Source: CAXBCP01 sp963974055 (GTDB lineage: Bacteria; Pseudomonadota; Alphaproteobacteria; MPNO01; UBA830). From it: DNA of 61,253 nt. Positions within the stretch are counted from its first letter, which is position 1. Every line of letters starts with the position of its first letter. Positions 26,699-35,591 of this stretch are shown one piece after another. The translations under genes and the position numbers were made by a program. The notes under the pieces are model-generated. The model saw only the letters and a list, made by a program, of their open reading frames with translations, searched no databases and had not been told where the DNA came from. The stretch spans positions 1 through 61,253 of the forward strand of contig CAXBCP010000026.1 in assembly GCA_963974055.1 (NCBI GenBank). The letters run 5' to 3'.

Positions 26699-27217
26699 AT
26701 GAGACCTGATCACAGGTCGATTCAGATACCGACCAATTTCTTCTCCTGGGTCGCGGGTGCGGCGATCCTGGCGATCATGTTTCAGGTCGTCGCCGACGTC
26801 GCCATGCGCCAGATCTTTGCCCAGCCGATCGACGGCACGACCGAGATCGTCTCTTTCTATTACATGGTCGCGGTCACGTTCCTGCCGCTGTCCTACGTGT
26901 CCCACCATGAAGGCCATATCTTCGTCGAGCTGTTTTCCCGCGGCCTGCGCCCGCGCGGCCTTGCCTTTCTCGAAGGCGTCGTCGGGATAATGTGCTTTGT
27001 TTTCGTCATCTGGTTCGTTCGCGAGACCTGGTACGCGGCGCTGATCAGCTACGAGAACAACGAGATGTGGGAAACCTCCGACGACCTGATCACGATCTGG
27101 CCGAACCGGTTCCTGCTGCCCTTCGGCATGGGACTGATGGCGATCTATCTGCTGATCCGGCTGATCGACGACTTCATGGTCGCGTTCGGCAGGCGTCCGC
27201 CGGTCCATTGGGAGTAG
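26699..27217 (+). CDS. TRAP transporter small permease (DctQ)
   Basis: 172 aa with four predicted membrane helices. The DctQ signature VVADVAMRQIFAQPIDGTTEI lies near residue 24, followed by helices around 60, 95 and 145. YVSHHEGHIFVELFSR matches the conserved basic loop that contacts the large subunit. It lies 4 nt upstream of dctM and completes a three-gene TRAP system with the receptor at 28588. Confidence 0.92.
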   Translation: MRPDHRSIQIPTNFFSWVAGAAILAIMFQVVADVAMRQIFAQPIDGTTEIVSFYYMVAVTFLPLSYVSHHEGHIFVELFSRGLRPRGLAFLEGVVGIMCFVFVIWFVRETWYAALISYENNEMWETSDDLITIWPNRFLLPFGMGLMAIYLLIRLIDDFMVAFGRRPPVHWE

Positions 27218-27221
27218 CCGC

Positions 27222-28529
27222 GTGACGGAACTGGAAATCGGATTTGCCGGGCTGGGCGCGCTGCTGGTTCTGATCGCGCTGCGGGTGCCGGTCGGGTTCG
27301 CCCTGATGATCGTCTCGATGTTCGGCGTCGCGGCGCTGAAAGGGTGGAGCGTCGCTGGCGGCATGCTGCGCACCGAGCCGTTCGATTTCGCGGCCCACTG
27401 GTCGTTTTCCGCCATTCCGATGTTCCTTCTGATGGGTTCGGTCGCGCATCATTCGGGGATATCGACGGCGCTGTTCCGCGCGGCGCGGCTCTGGCTCGGC
27501 GGACTGCCGGGCGGGCTCGCCGTGGCCGCGAATTTTGCCTGTGCCGGTTTTTCGGCCGCATCGGGGTCCAGCACGGCGACGGCGGCGGCGCTCGGGCGCA
27601 TCAGCGTGCCGGAAATGGTCAAGGCGGGATACGATCCCGGGCTCGCGACCGGCACCGTGGCGAGCGCCGGCACGCTCGGCGCCATGATCCCGCCCTCCAT
27701 CGCTTTCGTCCTCTACGGCATCTTTGCCGAGGTGTCGATCAGCAAGCTGTTTATCGCCGGCGTTCTGCCCGGGATCATGACCGCGCTGATCTACGCGACG
27801 ATGATCATCGTGCGCTGCCGGATCAACCCGTCGCTCGGCCCGCCCGAAGCCGTAAAACCGTCCCGGGCCGAAAAATACGAAGCGCTCGGCGAAGTATGGC
27901 CGCTGCTGGTGCTGATCCTGACGATTATCGGCGGGCTGTACGGCGGCGTCTTCACGCCGACCGAAGCCGGCGCGTTCGGCGCGTTCATGTCTTTCGTCGT
28001 CGCCTTTTTCCAGGGACGGCTGACGATAACGGTGTTCCGCGACAGCCTGTTCGAGGCCCTGTCCGGCACGGCGCGTATTTTCTGGGTGGCGATCGGGGCG
28101 GTGCTGCTGACGCGCTTTCTGGCGATGACCGGCGCCGAGGTTTTCCTCCGCGACATGGTCGGCAGCTGGGCGGCGGACCCGATCCTGCTCGTTCTCGCCG
28201 CATCGATCATCTACATCATTCTCGGCATGTTCCTCGACCCGCTGGGTCTGCTGCTGATTACCCTGCCGCTGCTGCTGCCGATGTTCGAGGCGCTCGACCT
28301 CGACCTGATCTGGTTCGGGGTGCTGGTGGTCAAGTATATCGAGATCGGCCTGCTGACGCCGCCGGTCGGGCTCAACGTCTATGTGATCAAAAGCGTGGTC
28401 GGGAACGATATCTCGTTGGAGACGATCTTCAAGGGCGTCACGTGGTTCCTCGTCTGCGAGGTGGTCGTGGTGCTTCTGCTGGTCGGGTTTCCGCAGATTT
28501 CGCTCTATCTGCCGGGGCTCATGAACTAG
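27222..28529 (+). CDS. TRAP transporter large permease (DctM)
   Basis: 435 aa, normal length, GTG start 4 nt after the dctQ stop. About twelve membrane segments with family signatures: IPMFLLMGSVAHHSGI, SGSSTATAAALGRISVPEM, LGAMIPPSIAFVLYG, GGVFTPTEAGAFGAF and the C-terminal IEIGLLTPPVGLNVYVIK. It is the Na+-coupled transport subunit. Compared with the fused DctQM at 13.6 kb, the same motifs occur in a separate polypeptide. Confidence 0.95.
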   Translation: MTELEIGFAGLGALLVLIALRVPVGFALMIVSMFGVAALKGWSVAGGMLRTEPFDFAAHWSFSAIPMFLLMGSVAHHSGISTALFRAARLWLGGLPGGLAVAANFACAGFSAASGSSTATAAALGRISVPEMVKAGYDPGLATGTVASAGTLGAMIPPSIAFVLYGIFAEVSISKLFIAGVLPGIMTALIYATMIIVRCRINPSLGPPEAVKPSRAEKYEALGEVWPLLVLILTIIGGLYGGVFTPTEAGAFGAFMSFVVAFFQGRLTITVFRDSLFEALSGTARIFWVAIGAVLLTRFLAMTGAEVFLRDMVGSWAADPILLVLAASIIYIILGMFLDPLGLLLITLPLLLPMFEALDLDLIWFGVLVVKYIEIGLLTPPVGLNVYVIKSVVGNDISLETIFKGVTWFLVCEVVVVLLLVGFPQISLYLPGLMN

Positions 28530-28587
28530 GGGGCAATCAACGAAACTTACGTCGAATTCTTAACGCACCAAAGCAAGGGAGAGAGAC

Positions 28588-29754
28588 ATGAAGTTCGGAA
28601 TAGCACTCACAGGGGCCGCGGTCGCCGGTCTGCTGACGGCCGGGGCGGGCGCCGCCATGGCGCAGAAAATGTATACCTACGGTCAGTGGCTGCCGCCCAA
28701 ACACAACGTGAACCTGCACGGTATCGGGCCGATGCTCGAAGAACTGACCAAGGCCGGCATGCCGTGGAAACTGGTCGCCGGCGGCCAGCTGTTCAGCGCC
28801 AAGGCGACCCTCAAATCGGTCGGAAACGGCACGGCGGAAGCCGGGCTGGTGGTGCCGAGCTATGCGCGCACCAGTCTGAAACACGCCTTCGTTATTGCCG
28901 ATATGCTGATGCTCGGCGAGAACGAACTGATCATGAACGGCGCGGCGATCGAAACCTATTTCAAGGACTGTCCGGACTGCCTTGCGGATTACGGCCGGAA
29001 CAAGACGATCTTTCTTGCCGGGTACGGGGTCGGCGGCTATTCGCTGCTGTGCCGCGAGCCGAACATCAAGACGGTCGCGGATCTGAAGGGGCTCAAGCTG
29101 CGGACCACCGGCGCGCTCGGCCGCTGGGCGCGGGCGCTCGGCGGGACGCCGGTTTCGATGACGATGTCGGACGTGCCGGAGGCCGTCAAACGCGGCCAGA
29201 TCGATTGCATACTCGGGCCGATGGCGTGGCTGAAATCCTATCCGATCTCGGATTCGATCAAGTCGGTGCTGAACTATCAGTTCGGTTCCTATTCCGGTCT
29301 GGGGCTCGTGGTCATGAACCGCGCCGCCTGGGACGCCTATAGCCCGGACCAGAAACGCGCGATGTGGAAAGCGCTTCCCGGCGCCATCGCGCGCACCGTG
29401 GTGAAGGGCTATATCGGCGACGACATCGCGGCCAAGAAGATGGCGGCGGAGGCCGGTATCCAGGTGTTTCCGCCCGATGCCGAGATCAGGAAGGTCTGGG
29501 AAGATCACAAGAAAAACGAAATGGCGACGGCGATCGGGAACGCCAAGAAGCTGCGGGCGAAGAACCCGGAACGGATCGCCGGCGATTTCCAGAAACGTAT
29601 CGACAGATGGACCAAGATCATCGCCGATGCCGGGCTCAGCGGCGTCCTGGCGGCGGCGGGGCCGAACCCGGCCAAGCTGGACGAGGCGACGGCGATCTAC
29701 GAAAAACTGATGTACGACCACATCTATTCGAAGATCGACCCGACCAAGCTGTGA
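28588..29754 (+). CDS. TRAP transporter substrate-binding protein (DctP family)
   Basis: 388 aa. Signal peptide MKFGIALTGAAVAGLLTAG with cleavage near AAMAQ; a GGGAGAGAG Shine-Dalgarno lies 6 nt before the ATG. The mature receptor has the TRAP hinge and binding region with LKGLKLRTTGALGRWARALG near residue 165, where RTTG places a ligand-clamping Arg. A Cys pair DCPDC near 131 is unusual and could form a disulfide. It is last in the TRAP operon, with a strong terminator after it. Confidence 0.9.
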   Translation: MKFGIALTGAAVAGLLTAGAGAAMAQKMYTYGQWLPPKHNVNLHGIGPMLEELTKAGMPWKLVAGGQLFSAKATLKSVGNGTAEAGLVVPSYARTSLKHAFVIADMLMLGENELIMNGAAIETYFKDCPDCLADYGRNKTIFLAGYGVGGYSLLCREPNIKTVADLKGLKLRTTGALGRWARALGGTPVSMTMSDVPEAVKRGQIDCILGPMAWLKSYPISDSIKSVLNYQFGSYSGLGLVVMNRAAWDAYSPDQKRAMWKALPGAIARTVVKGYIGDDIAAKKMAAEAGIQVFPPDAEIRKVWEDHKKNEMATAIGNAKKLRAKNPERIAGDFQKRIDRWTKIIADAGLSGVLAAAGPNPAKLDEATAIYEKLMYDHIYSKIDPTKL

Positions 29755-29775
29755 CCGGCTAAGGACCGGCGATCA

Positions 29776-29804
29776 AAGGGCGGCGCTCCGGGCCGCCCTT
29801 TTTT
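29776..29804 (+). terminator. Rho-independent terminator of the dctQMP operon
   Basis: AAGGGCGGC / GCCGCCCTT stem (29776-29784 and 29792-29800) with a 7-nt loop, then a T-run to 29804. It lies 22 nt past the dctP stop and separates the operon from the convergent ligase gene. Confidence 0.9.
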
Positions 29805-29807
29805 CGT

Positions 29808-31163
29808 TTATCTGCGCGTATCGACGATGCGCCTGCTTTTCAGCGTATCGCCGGCGGCATAGATGTCCTGGGCGGCCTCCAGCGCGACGACGGGGGAGAT
29901 GCCGGTCGCCGTTTTGACCTTCGCGGCAATCCCCGCGGCGGCGGTTTCGTCGTCCGCCGCATGGGCGAGGCGCAGTCTCAGCCTGTCGGGGGAGAGCGCA
30001 TCGTCCGGGTTTTCCCGCTCGATCACCACCTGGTATTCGCGGATACCGGGATCGGCGATGAGAATGTCCTCGATGATTGCAGGGTTCACCAGCATCCCCT
30101 TGATCTTGAGCAGCGAATCCGCCCGCGCCGGGGTTACGGCCAGGCGGTCGGTTTCCGATCCGCAATGGGGGCAGGGACCGGTGGCGAGCGCGGAGATATC
30201 GCCGAGCGCATAGCGCAGCAGCACCGTGCCGCGCCGGTCGAGATGGCTGAGCAGCACGAGCCCGCTCCCGCCGGGGGCGACGGGCGCATGGGTGTCCGGA
30301 TCGACGATGTCGATCAGGAACTGGTCGGGGGCGGGGTTGTGAAAGCCCGAGCCGGGCGCGCATTCGACCATGCCGCCCTGCATCTCCGTCGCGCCGTAGG
30401 AGATCGAGACGAACACGTCGGTCGCCCCCAGCGCCGCCAGGCGGGCCCGGAAATCGCTGCGCATGGCCTCGGGCGTGCTTTCGCCGGTCACGAAGGCATG
30501 GCGCACGGCCGAAAAATCGGCGCCGATCTCGCCGGCGCGGATCAGGACGCGCCGCACATAGCTGGGCACGCCCCACAGGATCGTGCTGCGCGACCGCGCG
30601 ACCAGGGCCACGACCTCGTCGAGGCCGCTGCCGTGCTCGAAATACGGAGACGGGTTGCCGGGCAGGGCGCTGACGACGGGGATTTTCAGCACCGCCGCGG
30701 CATGCGGCACCCGCGCGTAGGCGCCGTGGGGCCAGACGGTGAGCGGAAATAGGTTGGCGATGCTGTCCTGCGGACCGACGCCGCGCAGGCGCATCATGCC
30801 TTCCTGCACCGAAAGAATGCGGTAGAAATCGTAGGCGGTGGAATAGAAGGGTGTCGGCACGCCGGTGGTCGTCCCGGTGGTGTGCATCACGTCCCAGACG
30901 GCCCGCATTTCGCTGTCCAGCCCGGCGGTATCCAGCCGGTACGCCTCCGGTGCCGCCATATAGGCGTTCTTGGTGGTGACAGGCAGTTTTCCGAGATCGG
31001 CAATGTCCGTGAAATCCCGGCCGGACAGCCCCCGTTCGCCGGCGATCCGGCGATAGGCGGGGTGGCGTGCGAAGACCAGCTCCGCCGTATCGCGAAACCG
31101 TTTCTGCCGCGCCGCGTCCTGGTCGGCGCGGGGGCGGAATACGAGGTGATCTGGCGGGCTCAT
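29808..31163 (-). CDS. PaaK-like adenylate-forming CoA ligase
   Basis: 451 aa from MSPPDHLVFRPRADQDAARQ at 31163; upstream in-frame codons would overlap the divergent gene. It resembles phenylacetate-CoA ligases: an N-terminal helical region, the phosphate loop TTGTTTGVPT, the adenylate motif SISYGATEMQGG and LRYALGDI. A zinc-finger-like CPHCGSETDR precedes the hinge DSLLKIKGMLVNP. It activates a carboxylic (probably aryl) acid with ATP and CoA. It faces a second, distinct ligase head to head across 82 bp, so two acid-activating steps may share this region. Confidence 0.85.
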   Translation of the reverse strand: MSPPDHLVFRPRADQDAARQKRFRDTAELVFARHPAYRRIAGERGLSGRDFTDIADLGKLPVTTKNAYMAAPEAYRLDTAGLDSEMRAVWDVMHTTGTTTGVPTPFYSTAYDFYRILSVQEGMMRLRGVGPQDSIANLFPLTVWPHGAYARVPHAAAVLKIPVVSALPGNPSPYFEHGSGLDEVVALVARSRSTILWGVPSYVRRVLIRAGEIGADFSAVRHAFVTGESTPEAMRSDFRARLAALGATDVFVSISYGATEMQGGMVECAPGSGFHNPAPDQFLIDIVDPDTHAPVAPGGSGLVLLSHLDRRGTVLLRYALGDISALATGPCPHCGSETDRLAVTPARADSLLKIKGMLVNPAIIEDILIADPGIREYQVVIERENPDDALSPDRLRLRLAHAADDETAAAGIAAKVKTATGISPVVALEAAQDIYAAGDTLKSRRIVDTRR

Positions 31164-31245
31164 GGCAGGTCCGGCGGTTTCCCGGTTGACGGCGGGAACC
31201 GACCGTAGCAGAGCTATCGGGTACGGAACCAGCCCGGAAGCGACC

Positions 31246-32694
31246 ATGGCAAACATAGCCGCGATGCTCGACCGTCAGGCGCGGCGAAAGCCGGACCATC
31301 CGGCGATCGTCGAGGGCGATACGGTTCTGACCCACCGGGAACTGGCGACGAAGGTACGGCAATGGGCGGCGCATCTGCTGTCCCGCGGGCTGGAGCAGGG
31401 GGACGTCATCGGGGTCGCCCTGCCGGACAGTGCCGATCATATCGTCGCGAACCTGGCGGTGGCGCGCATGGGCGGCATTATCCTGCCCATCGATCGTCGC
31501 TGGGCCGAGGCGGAAAAACGTAATGTAACTGCCGGTTTCGGGGCGCGCGCGGTGATCGCGGGGCCGGGCGAGACAGGCGCGGATGGCGTTGTTCTCGACG
31601 ACGGATTCAGAGCGGCCGCCGCGGTCGAAAACCCGGACCGCGATTTCCCGGAGGACGAACGGATTCCGCTTGTCCTGTCGCTGTCTTCGGGGACGACCGG
31701 AGCGCCGAAGGGACCCGCGCTTACGCACCGCCAGATGCGGGCGCGCTGGATTACCCAGTTCGTTTCCCTCGGCTTTACGGAACACGACCGTTACCTGTCG
31801 GCGACGCCGCTCTATTTCGGCGGCGGGCGGTCCTTCACGATGAGCGCGGCCTGGTGCGGTGCGACCGTGGTCATGTTTCCGCCGCCCTACGAACCGCAGC
31901 AGCTGATACAGGCGGCGGCGGACAGCCGCGCGACGACGACGCTTCTGGTCCCGACGATCCTGCGGCGGCTGCTCGCGGAACCGTATCGCGGCATCCCGTT
32001 ATTCCGCGAACTCCGTCTGCTGCTGTGTACGGGGGCGATCCTGCACGAGGACGAACGCAGGGCCGTCATGGAACGGCTCTGCCCGTCCTTCATCAACTAT
32101 TACGGATCGACCGAAGGCGGCGGGATTTCCATTCTCAGCCCCGAGCACGGCCCGGAAGCGGCCGGTTCCGTCGGGCAGGCGGTGTTCAATACCCGCGTCG
32201 AGATCGTGGACGGCAACGACCTGCCTGTGGCCGCCGGCGAAATCGGCCGCATCCGCTATCGCGGCCCCGGCGTGGCATCCGGCTTTTTCAACGACCCGGC
32301 GGCCGACCGGGAAGCCTGTCGCGACGGATGGTTCTATCCCGGCGATCTCGGCAGGCGCGACGAAAACGGCTACCTGTTCCTCGCCGGCCGCGCCAGGGAG
32401 ATGATTATCCGGGGCGGGGCGAATATCTACCCCGCGGAGATCGAGGCCGTGTTGCTGAGCCACCCGGCCGTATCGGATGCCGCCGTGATCGGCTGGCCGT
32501 CCCGGGAGATGGGCGAAGAGATCGCGGCCTTCGTGACCGGTACGGCGGAAACCGCGGCGCTCATGGCGTATTGTGCCGAACGGCTGGCGCCCTATAAGCG
32601 GCCGAAGGCGGTATTCAGCCTGGAGACATTGCCGAAAAGCGAGCTTGGCAAGGTGCAGAAAACAGCCCTTGTTCGTCTTCTGCCGAAAAACTAA
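31246..32694 (+). CDS. AMP-dependent synthetase/acyl-CoA ligase
   Basis: 482 aa, started at MANIAAMLDRQARRKPDHP with GGAAG 5 nt upstream. ANL motifs are SLSSGTTGAPKG (P-loop), NYYGSTEGGG (adenylate binding), YPGDLGRRDENGYLFLAGR (ATP ribose Asp and hinge), and a late PKSELGKVQKT carrying the catalytic Lys. The fold is that of fatty- or aryl-acid CoA ligases. Its stop overlaps the convergent amidohydrolase's stop by 4 nt. It probably joins the TRAP operon and the PaaK-like ligase in using one imported acid. Confidence 0.9.
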   Translation: MANIAAMLDRQARRKPDHPAIVEGDTVLTHRELATKVRQWAAHLLSRGLEQGDVIGVALPDSADHIVANLAVARMGGIILPIDRRWAEAEKRNVTAGFGARAVIAGPGETGADGVVLDDGFRAAAAVENPDRDFPEDERIPLVLSLSSGTTGAPKGPALTHRQMRARWITQFVSLGFTEHDRYLSATPLYFGGGRSFTMSAAWCGATVVMFPPPYEPQQLIQAAADSRATTTLLVPTILRRLLAEPYRGIPLFRELRLLLCTGAILHEDERRAVMERLCPSFINYYGSTEGGGISILSPEHGPEAAGSVGQAVFNTRVEIVDGNDLPVAAGEIGRIRYRGPGVASGFFNDPAADREACRDGWFYPGDLGRRDENGYLFLAGRAREMIIRGGANIYPAEIEAVLLSHPAVSDAAVIGWPSREMGEEIAAFVTGTAETAALMAYCAERLAPYKRPKAVFSLETLPKSELGKVQKTALVRLLPKN

Positions 32695-33563
32695 ATATTA
32701 TATAGATTCAATGCATTATCACGCAAAACCTTGCGTTTTGCATCAGGTTTCCAGTGGATCTCCGCCACGTCGTCCATGGCGCGCTCGGGATCGACGACCG
32801 GCCAGTCGGTGCCGAACAGAACCTTGTCCTGGCCGAATGAATTCATGTAGTGGCGCGTCGCTTCCGGCCAGTGCTTCGGCGCATAGGCGTCGAGGCCGAT
32901 ATGAACGTTCGGATGTTTCCAGGCGACGGAGATCATTTCCTCGTACCAGGGATAGCCGATATGAATGCCGATCAGCTTCAGGTCGGGAAAATCCAGGGCG
33001 ATACGGTCGAGGCAGATCGGCCGGCCGACGCTCGGCAGGCGACGGTGCGGATTGTAGACAAGGCAATGACCGACCTGCATCTGAACGGGAACGCCCAGAT
33101 CGCAGCATTTGGCATAGAACGGATAGTACTTGGCGGCATCGGGCGCTTCGTCGAACCAGTGCGGATAGAGATGCGCGCCGACAAACCCGAGATCGGTCAC
33201 GGCGTGTTCCACTTCGGCGAGGCTTTCCATGATCCGCGACGGATCGATGCCGATGAGCCCCGAAAAACGGTCGGGATGGGCGTCCACCAGCCCGGCGATG
33301 TAGTCCGTGGGCATGTGGGCGGATCCCTGAATGCGCAGATCGCCGGAGCGCGAGGCGATCAGGAAGGAGCGTTCGATCCCGCAACGGTCCATCATTGCGA
33401 TATAGTTCCCGGCCGACACGCCGTCCCTGTATTCGGGTTTGACCCGGACTTTTTCGCGGAACCCCTTATCCGTCGACATCCACCCGTTTTCGAGCGTTTC
33501 CGGCGTGAACGCGTTGCAGACGATGTCGATCGCCCCGTAAGCCTCGCCTTTGACGTTGTTCAT
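32691..33563 (-). CDS. Amidohydrolase-2 family protein
   Basis: 290 aa from MNNVKGEAYGAIDIVCNAFT at 33563, with GGGAG 10-14 nt upstream. The N-terminal metal motif is atypical (DIVCNAF where others have DxHxH). Barrel landmarks are HLYPHWFDEA, a mid-sequence GIHIGYPWYEEM and KVLFGTDWPVVDPE near residue 255, where the Asp is the usual metal ligand. Loss of the first His pair suggests a metal-poor decarboxylase- or lactonase-like site, or a non-catalytic relative. It converges on the acyl-CoA ligase with a 4-nt overlap. Confidence 0.8.
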   Translation of the reverse strand: MNNVKGEAYGAIDIVCNAFTPETLENGWMSTDKGFREKVRVKPEYRDGVSAGNYIAMMDRCGIERSFLIASRSGDLRIQGSAHMPTDYIAGLVDAHPDRFSGLIGIDPSRIMESLAEVEHAVTDLGFVGAHLYPHWFDEAPDAAKYYPFYAKCCDLGVPVQMQVGHCLVYNPHRRLPSVGRPICLDRIALDFPDLKLIGIHIGYPWYEEMISVAWKHPNVHIGLDAYAPKHWPEATRHYMNSFGQDKVLFGTDWPVVDPERAMDDVAEIHWKPDAKRKVLRDNALNLYNI

Positions 33564-33774
33564 GGCCGTTTTCTCCCGTTTGGGGAAAGGCATAAAGCGA
33601 AACAGCGGCGCTGGAAAGAGGGCGAGGACGATTCGAAAACCGCCTCCGGCGCCGGGTCCTGCCCGGAACGACGCCGAAGGCGGAACGAGAGGGCCGGTGG
33701 GGTGACCGCTCGCGCTGTCGATTAAACACGCGCGAAGCCGGATTCATCCGTCGTCGGGCAGAATTAATACAAAT

Positions 33775-34548
33775 TCAGGACCGGGCGCCCGACTGCACCC
33801 GCATCGCGGCGATATACCGGTCCATGACGTCCCGCGGCGTTTCGCCGACATAGACATAGGCAACCCCGCCATGGCGCCACGTGACGACATTTATCCCGTG
33901 CGCCGTCGAATAGCGCGGGCTTTCGTCGGGACTGTCGGTCTTCATCAGGCACAGCGAGAACGGCTCTCCCGTCTTCGGCAGGTAGGCGATCTGGGCCAGG
34001 GCCAGTCCGTCGAGCTTGTAAAGCCGTGCGTATTTGAAATCGGCGTCGAGCGACGACAGGTCTGGGGCGACGATGGGCGTACCGATCGCCTTGCTGATCC
34101 GTTCCATCTGGCGCAGCCGGCGCGCCGGCGGCGGGTTGCCCATGGCCAGCGTCGAACGCGAATACAGGGCCTGGTAGCTGGCGATCCGGTCGAGCCAGAC
34201 CGTCCATTTGGTCGGTTCGGGCTGTGTCGGCGGAAAGACGTATTGCCCGGCCAGCAGTCCGATGGCGAAAAACACCGCGATCGCAGCCGCAACGGGCGCA
34301 TAACGGGACAACAGGGACGGCCGCCGCGCCGGGACATGGTCGCGAATGGTTTCGGCAAGGTGCGAAAGATCGGGGACGGCGATCAGCGTTTCCGCTGCCT
34401 CGCGATAGGGCAGGTCGGACCGGCGGAGCGCATCGACCAGTTCACTTGCCTCGGGGTCGTCGGCAAGACGGCGTTCAATATCGGCGATCTCCTCCGGTGA
34501 CAGGAGGCCGTCGACATAGGCCAGAAGTCTGTCTTCAGGGATCGTCAT
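33775..34548 (-). CDS. Transmembrane anti-sigma factor
   Basis: 257 aa. Residues 1-75 form a cytoplasmic helical domain (MTIPEDRLLAYVDGLLSPEE and ERRLADDPEA) of the kind that binds ECF sigma factors; no HxxxCxxC zinc motif is seen. One membrane segment (APVAAAIAVFFAIGLLAGQYV) lies near 85-105, and about 150 periplasmic residues follow. The start overlaps the sigma gene's stop by ATGA, so they are translationally coupled. Release of sigma by a periplasmic signal is the family model. Confidence 0.88.
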   Translation of the reverse strand: MTIPEDRLLAYVDGLLSPEEIADIERRLADDPEASELVDALRRSDLPYREAAETLIAVPDLSHLAETIRDHVPARRPSLLSRYAPVAAAIAVFFAIGLLAGQYVFPPTQPEPTKWTVWLDRIASYQALYSRSTLAMGNPPPARRLRQMERISKAIGTPIVAPDLSSLDADFKYARLYKLDGLALAQIAYLPKTGEPFSLCLMKTDSPDESPRYSTAHGINVVTWRHGGVAYVYVGETPRDVMDRYIAAMRVQSGARS

Positions 34549-35066
34549 GTCTGTTTCTGGCTCCTTTCGTCGTCGGACCGGTCGCGCACGAGCTCGGCAA
34601 TCTTCAAACGGCCCCTGACCAGCCGGCTGGTCAGGGTGCCGGCGGGGATGTCCAGCGCCGCCGCCGCCTGTTCGTAGCTGAGCCCTTCTACATAAACGAG
34701 GTAAACAGCGTCTTTCTGGGCTTCAGGCAATTGGTCTACCGCAGTCAACACTTCAGAAAGGAAAATCTTCCCGTCTGCGGGTTCGGTCGTATCGATCAGT
34801 CCCGCCTGTTCGACGTCGACGAAGCCCTCGCCGCGCCGGATGGCGTCGCGGCGGAGGTCGTTTTTCCAGATCGACTGCATGATGGTGATCGTCCAGGCGT
34901 CGAGCCGCGTGCCCGCCTGAAACTGATGACGCCGCGACAGGGCGCGTTCGCATGTGGCCTGGACCAGATCGCCGGCGCCGTCGGGATTCCGGCATTTGAC
35001 CATGGCGTACCGCCACAGGCGGGGCAGCAGGGCGGTCAGATCGTCATTGAAGGAATCCGTGCTCAT
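34545..35066 (-). CDS. RNA polymerase ECF sigma factor
   Basis: 173 aa, sigma-70 family with regions 2 and 4. Region 2 has DLVQATCERALSRRHQF and TIMQSIWKNDLRRDAIR; region 4 has LPEAQKDAVYLVYVEGLSYEQAAA-type sequence and the helix-turn-helix IPAGTLTSRLVRGRLKI. The anti-sigma gene follows with a 4-nt overlap. Targets unknown; DUF952 lies upstream on the same strand with a separate promoter region. Confidence 0.93.
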   Translation of the reverse strand: MSTDSFNDDLTALLPRLWRYAMVKCRNPDGAGDLVQATCERALSRRHQFQAGTRLDAWTITIMQSIWKNDLRRDAIRRGEGFVDVEQAGLIDTTEPADGKIFLSEVLTAVDQLPEAQKDAVYLVYVEGLSYEQAAAALDIPAGTLTSRLVRGRLKIAELVRDRSDDERSQKQT

Positions 35067-35112
35067 GTCCGGGCGACCATATCACGCGATCCGGGACACG
35101 GGCAGCGCCGGT

Positions 35113-35460
35113 TCAGTCGAGATCGGGGAAAACATGCAGGCCGTCTTCGCCGACAGGCAGATCGGCGGCGAAAGCGACATCCGCCGGGTCAATCGTCCCG
35201 TAGACATGGGGGAACAGCATGTTGTCGCTGGATTTTTCCCATTTGAGCGTCCCGCCCAGGCAATCGGGGTCGATCTTGATCAGCACCAGGCCGGTAACGC
35301 CGGACAGATAGCGGGCGGCGGTGTTCCGGACCTGGTCGGCGCCGGAGAAATGGATGAAGCCGTCCCGGCGGTCCATTTCGCCGCCCGAATAGACGCCACG
35401 GGCGACCGCGGCCTCCCAGCTCGATTTTGGGCAGATATGATAAATGAAACCGGTCGCCAT
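35113..35460 (-). CDS. DUF952 domain protein
   Basis: 115 aa. FIYHICPKSSWEAAVARGVY and a central DGFIHFSGADQV (the FIH-S motif that defines DUF952) are followed by YGTIDPADVAF and a GLHVFPDLD tail. The fold is thought to resemble ADP-ribosyl transferase-like small domains, but no activity is established. Probably monocistronic. Confidence 0.88.
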   Translation of the reverse strand: MATGFIYHICPKSSWEAAVARGVYSGGEMDRRDGFIHFSGADQVRNTAARYLSGVTGLVLIKIDPDCLGGTLKWEKSSDNMLFPHVYGTIDPADVAFAADLPVGEDGLHVFPDLD

Positions 35461-35591
35461 GGCGGTAGCTTAACCAAGCGCAGGCGCGGGCTCCAGCGCG
35501 TTTTTGCCGCTGCGGCGGCATCGCCCGTTCAGATTTCCTTTACGCGTTCGTTGTAGGTTTTAATGAACGAAATCAGACCGGAAGGTGCGTT

